Notes under the pieces: generated by a model
Told to the model about the DNA's origin: nothing
The model's database searches: none
The model's input: only the letters and a program-made list of their open reading frames with translations
Source: Competibacteraceae bacterium UBA6584
GTDB lineage: Bacteria > Pseudomonadota > Gammaproteobacteria > Competibacterales > Competibacteraceae
NCBI GenBank assembly: GCA_002433805.1
Contig: DJIW01000113.1
Location: 385 to 8,004 of the forward strand
Length of the DNA: 7,620 bases
Reading direction: 5' to 3'
Program-made: the position numbers and the translations under genes
In this document: positions 5,935-7,620 of the stretch, piece by piece
Layout of the letters: each line of letters opens with the position of its first letter
How positions within the stretch are numbered: position 1 is the first letter of the stretch

Positions 5935-6663
5935 ATGGATATCAGCGAGTTGAAAGAGATCATCCGGCGGGAATTGCCCGGCTTGTTGCGGAGCGATCCG
6001 AACCTGCGCGAGTTTTTGTTGGAACTGACGCGGCAAGAGTATCCGAGCCGAGTCGAGACGGAGGATCGCTTTCACAAACTGCTCGGTGAGCTACGCCGCG
6101 ACCGGGAGGAGCAAAACCGCAAGTGGGAGGAGCAAAACCGTAAATGGGAGGAGCAAAACCGCAAGTGGGACGAGTGGAGCCATAGATGGGATGAACAACA
6201 ACTGCGGAATCGACAAGAATTCGACCGGGTGCATGAGGAAATCATGGCAGTAGCTCAAAAGCACGAACGGTCGGTAGGGGCTTTGGGCGCGCGATGGGGT
6301 TTGCAGTCCGAGAAAGCGTTCCGCGACGCGCTGGCGGGAATTTTGGAGAAGAGCTTTGAGGTTCAAGTGTTGAACGTCAACGAATACGATGATCAAGGCG
6401 AGGTCTTCGGTCGGCCGGATCAAGTAGAACTGGATATCATCGTCATGAATGGATTGCTGCTGATCTGTGAGTTGAAATCCTCCATCGACAAAGCGGGCAT
6501 GTACGCTTTCGAGCGCAAGGCGCGATTTTACGAGCGGCGGCACGACAAGAAAGCCAACCGGTTGCTAGTAATCTCGCCGATGGTGGACGCGCGGGCGCGC
6601 GAGGTGGCTAAAAAGTTGGGGATTGAGGTGTATGGCGATTCGATTGACGTACAATCGCTGTGA
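5935..6663 (+). CDS. DUF3782-like PD-(D/E)XK nuclease-fold protein with coiled coil
   Basis: This 242-residue protein resembles the DUF3782 group, a PD-(D/E)XK-superfamily set often found in several copies in cyanobacteria and gammaproteobacteria, with no firm biological role. Residues 1-50 are helical and charged. Residues 58-100 form a coiled coil of 7-residue repeats (EEQNRKW) with Trp at 64, 71, 78 and 85. Residues 113-242 carry the nuclease-like fold: E126 in QSEKAFRD, D167 in ELDIIVMNG, and E179-L-K181 in LICELKSS, so the D...ExK site is complete. ATG 5935 is chosen because GGAG lies seven bases upstream (5924-5927); the in-frame GTG at 5917 has no such site. The gene is convergent with the pilin accessory gene, 35 bases apart, with no clear terminator between. 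DNA cleavage is plausible from the fold but unproven; there is no partner methylase or antitoxin. Confidence 0.8.
   Translation: MDISELKEIIRRELPGLLRSDPNLREFLLELTRQEYPSRVETEDRFHKLLGELRRDREEQNRKWEEQNRKWEEQNRKWDEWSHRWDEQQLRNRQEFDRVHEEIMAVAQKHERSVGALGARWGLQSEKAFRDALAGILEKSFEVQVLNVNEYDDQGEVFGRPDQVELDIIVMNGLLLICELKSSIDKAGMYAFERKARFYERRHDKKANRLLVISPMVDARAREVAKKLGIEVYGDSIDVQSL
6106..6189 (+). repeat. 21-bp in-frame tandem repeat encoding tryptophan heptads
   Basis: Three nearly identical 21-bp units run at 6106-6126, 6127-6147 and 6148-6168. Units 1 and 3 are identical, while unit 2 differs at two silent third positions. A diverged fourth unit follows at 6169-6189. Each unit encodes EEQNRKW or a relative, so gain or loss of a unit lengthens the coiled coil by one heptad without shifting the frame. 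Confidence 0.92.
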
Positions 6664-6698
6664 AAGCTTGAATTTACCGGCAAAGATCGATGAGAGCG

Positions 6699-7463
6699 CT
6701 AGCGTGCGCCAGTATAATCACTAATCCAGGGATTGATACTGATGTAACCTACCGGCATTCCGTCGTTTGAGGAGAGCACCATGACGATGTCCTTGTTTTT
6801 TCCTCGCAGGGGTAGGTAGAAGTAATCTTCAAGCCGCCCGCCTTGATGCTTGAGGAAGGCATCAATGGCCTGTTTGGCCTGCGCGTCGAGCGCAGCGATT
6901 TTTGCCAAATCCACGCTGCGAGCGCGCAGGTGTTCTAGCTCGGGTCGATAAGGCTCATAAAATTCCGCTCTAAATTCCAAATCTTTTTGGCCTTCCATCA
7001 GGACGCCGAACATGATGTCCCTTCGTAATTTTGGGTCGTCCGGCGGGCGGGCTTGCGCTAGTAAAGGTCCGATGCCAGCAATCCGTTGCAACTCCGGAAA
7101 TTTCAATTTCTCGAAATCCACTTCTTTGGCTGCAACTGAGCTAAAACGGTCTACGCCAAACACGGTGAAAGCAGGACGTTGTTGATAGATGATCGTCGCG
7201 CCATAAAGCAGCGCGACCAGTTGCGCCAGCACGATCATGCTCATGTCAAACTTGAGGCTGGGCTTGTCGGGCTTGAATACGATCAGAGTAAGTAATGGAC
7301 CGAGCACGACATCAACCCCGGCCAGAATGCGCAGCACGTTCCAGCCGCCATTGATTTCAAAATAGGGCGACGGATACCAGACAAAAAACATGATTCCCAG
7401 AAAGATCAGAAAAATCGTGGCGCTGACGATCAGGTGAATGGCAAAGGCTCGCGGTCGGGGCAT
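6699..7463 (-). CDS. TfpX/TfpZ-family type IV pilin accessory protein
   Basis: This 254-residue inner-membrane protein belongs to the TfpX/TfpZ (FimB-like) group, whose genes usually sit beside a major pilin gene and help pilin stability or assembly. It has three membrane helices at about 8-29, 43-63 and 74-93. The family signature INGGWNVLRILAGVDVVLGP lies at 37-56, with TLIVFKPDKPSLKFD following between helices 2 and 3. The remaining 160 residues are soluble, probably periplasmic, ending with VGYISINPWISDY. Length and topology are normal. The ATG at 7463 is followed by a typical Arg-rich start and the first helix; the ribosome site is weak (TAAGAA). The gene is visibly less GC-rich than those to its left. 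A pilin-like C-terminal stub and terminator lie upstream in the same direction, matching the usual pilA then accessory-gene order. Confidence 0.87.
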   Translation of the reverse strand: MPRPRAFAIHLIVSATIFLIFLGIMFFVWYPSPYFEINGGWNVLRILAGVDVVLGPLLTLIVFKPDKPSLKFDMSMIVLAQLVALLYGATIIYQQRPAFTVFGVDRFSSVAAKEVDFEKLKFPELQRIAGIGPLLAQARPPDDPKLRRDIMFGVLMEGQKDLEFRAEFYEPYRPELEHLRARSVDLAKIAALDAQAKQAIDAFLKHQGGRLEDYFYLPLRGKNKDIVMVLSSNDGMPVGYISINPWISDYTGAR

Positions 7464-7531
7464 GGCGTTTTCTTAGGCCGTGTGAGTTTATCGGCCAGAA
7501 GTTGTTGCGGAACGAGTAAACGGTAAAGCAA

Positions 7532-7551
7532 AACCCCCGTTTCCGGGGGTT
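7532..7551 (-). terminator. Strong hairpin terminator upstream of the pilin accessory gene
   Basis: Perfect 8-bp arms at 7532-7539 and 7544-7551 enclose four bases. On the minus strand the stem AACCCCCG closes on a GAAA tetraloop and is followed by TTGCTTT, a good Rho-independent terminator. On the plus strand GCTTTT follows, so it may work both ways. It begins 20 bases after the putative pilin stop and lies about 70 bases before the accessory gene. It could end most pilin transcripts while allowing limited read-through. Confidence 0.8.
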
Positions 7552-7571
7552 GCTTTTAAATCAACTGAAGA

Positions 7572-7593
7572 TTAACGACATTCAGATGGGGCA
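7572..7593 (-). CDS. Possible C-terminal stub of a type IV pilin (cut by contig end)
   Basis: Between the adapter and the terminator, the minus strand reads six codons, Ala-Pro-Ser-Glu-Cys-Arg, then TAA at 7574-7572. Many gammaproteobacterial major pilins end in a Pro-x-x-Cys-Arg or similar tail, where this Cys closes the C-terminal disulfide loop. Placement directly upstream of a TfpX/TfpZ gene and just before a strong terminator supports the reading. Six residues are too few for proof; other frames here are also open or quickly closed. Confidence 0.42.
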
Positions 7594-7620
7594 CTGTCTC
7601 TTATACACATCTCCGAGCCC
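7594..7620. other. Nextera/Tn5 adapter sequence (non-genomic)
   Basis: Positions 7594-7612 are exactly the 19-bp Tn5 mosaic end CTGTCTCTTATACACATCT, and 7613-7620 (CCGAGCCC) begin the standard Nextera read-2 adapter. This is library adapter left untrimmed at the contig end, not a transposon in the organism. Genomic sequence ends at about 7593. Confidence 0.97.

Noticed and set aside
6664..6704. Palindrome around CGCTAGCG as a shared terminator between the convergent genes
   Set aside because: The core is short and no T-tract follows on either strand.
7594..7612. Tn5/IS50 transposon end
   Set aside because: The mosaic end is followed at once by Nextera adapter bases and lies exactly at the contig end, so it is a library artefact.
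1..7620. tRNA, rRNA, CRISPR array, riboswitch, insertion sequence or prophage genes
   Set aside because: No cloverleaf, spaced repeats, transposase or phage-type reading frames were found on either strand by eye.

Overview
The window reads as chromosomal DNA of a GC-rich gammaproteobacterium. Support comes from a Tat-exported high-potential iron-sulfur protein (HiPIP), an ArgE that follows the E. coli enzyme closely, a type IV pilin accessory gene of the TfpX/TfpZ kind, and a DUF3782-type nuclease-fold protein. A purple-sulfur or Competibacter-like relative would fit, but nothing here fixes the genus. Both ends of the contig look technical. The right end is Nextera/Tn5 adapter sequence, and the left end is a C-homopolymer that disrupts a conserved protein motif.

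Layout from left to right. (1) 1-311, minus: the N-terminus of a penicillin-acylase-family protein, running off the left end. (2) 312-445: a divergent control region with a TTATAA-centred -10 that could fire both ways. (3) 446-775, plus: hip, encoding HiPIP, followed by a hairpin terminator. (4) 833-3481, minus: a two-gene cassette, with a GNAT acetyltransferase/C39-like peptidase fusion first and a RimK-like ATP-grasp ligase carrying an N-terminal RLAN-type region second. (5) 3482-3694: a divergent intergenic region with an extended -10 for argE. (6) 3695-5769, plus: argE and an AEC-family transporter, overlapping as ATGA. (7) 5935-6663, plus: a DUF3782-like PD-(D/E)XK protein with a tryptophan-heptad coiled coil encoded by a 21-bp tandem repeat. 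(8) 6699-7463, minus: the TfpX/TfpZ-like pilin accessory protein. Just upstream of it are a strong hairpin terminator and six codons plus a stop that look like the C-terminus of a type IV pilin cut off by the adapter.

The most interesting content is the ligase plus acetyltransferase-peptidase pair. It combines ATP-dependent peptide-bond formation, N-acylation and proteolysis in one transcription unit, suggesting a peptide synthesis or protein-tagging pathway with no established substrate. Its divergent neighbour argE is an orthodox acetylornithine deacetylase and probably belongs to arginine synthesis. The pilin stub, terminator and accessory gene together suggest that a pilA-type gene lies just beyond the right edge.
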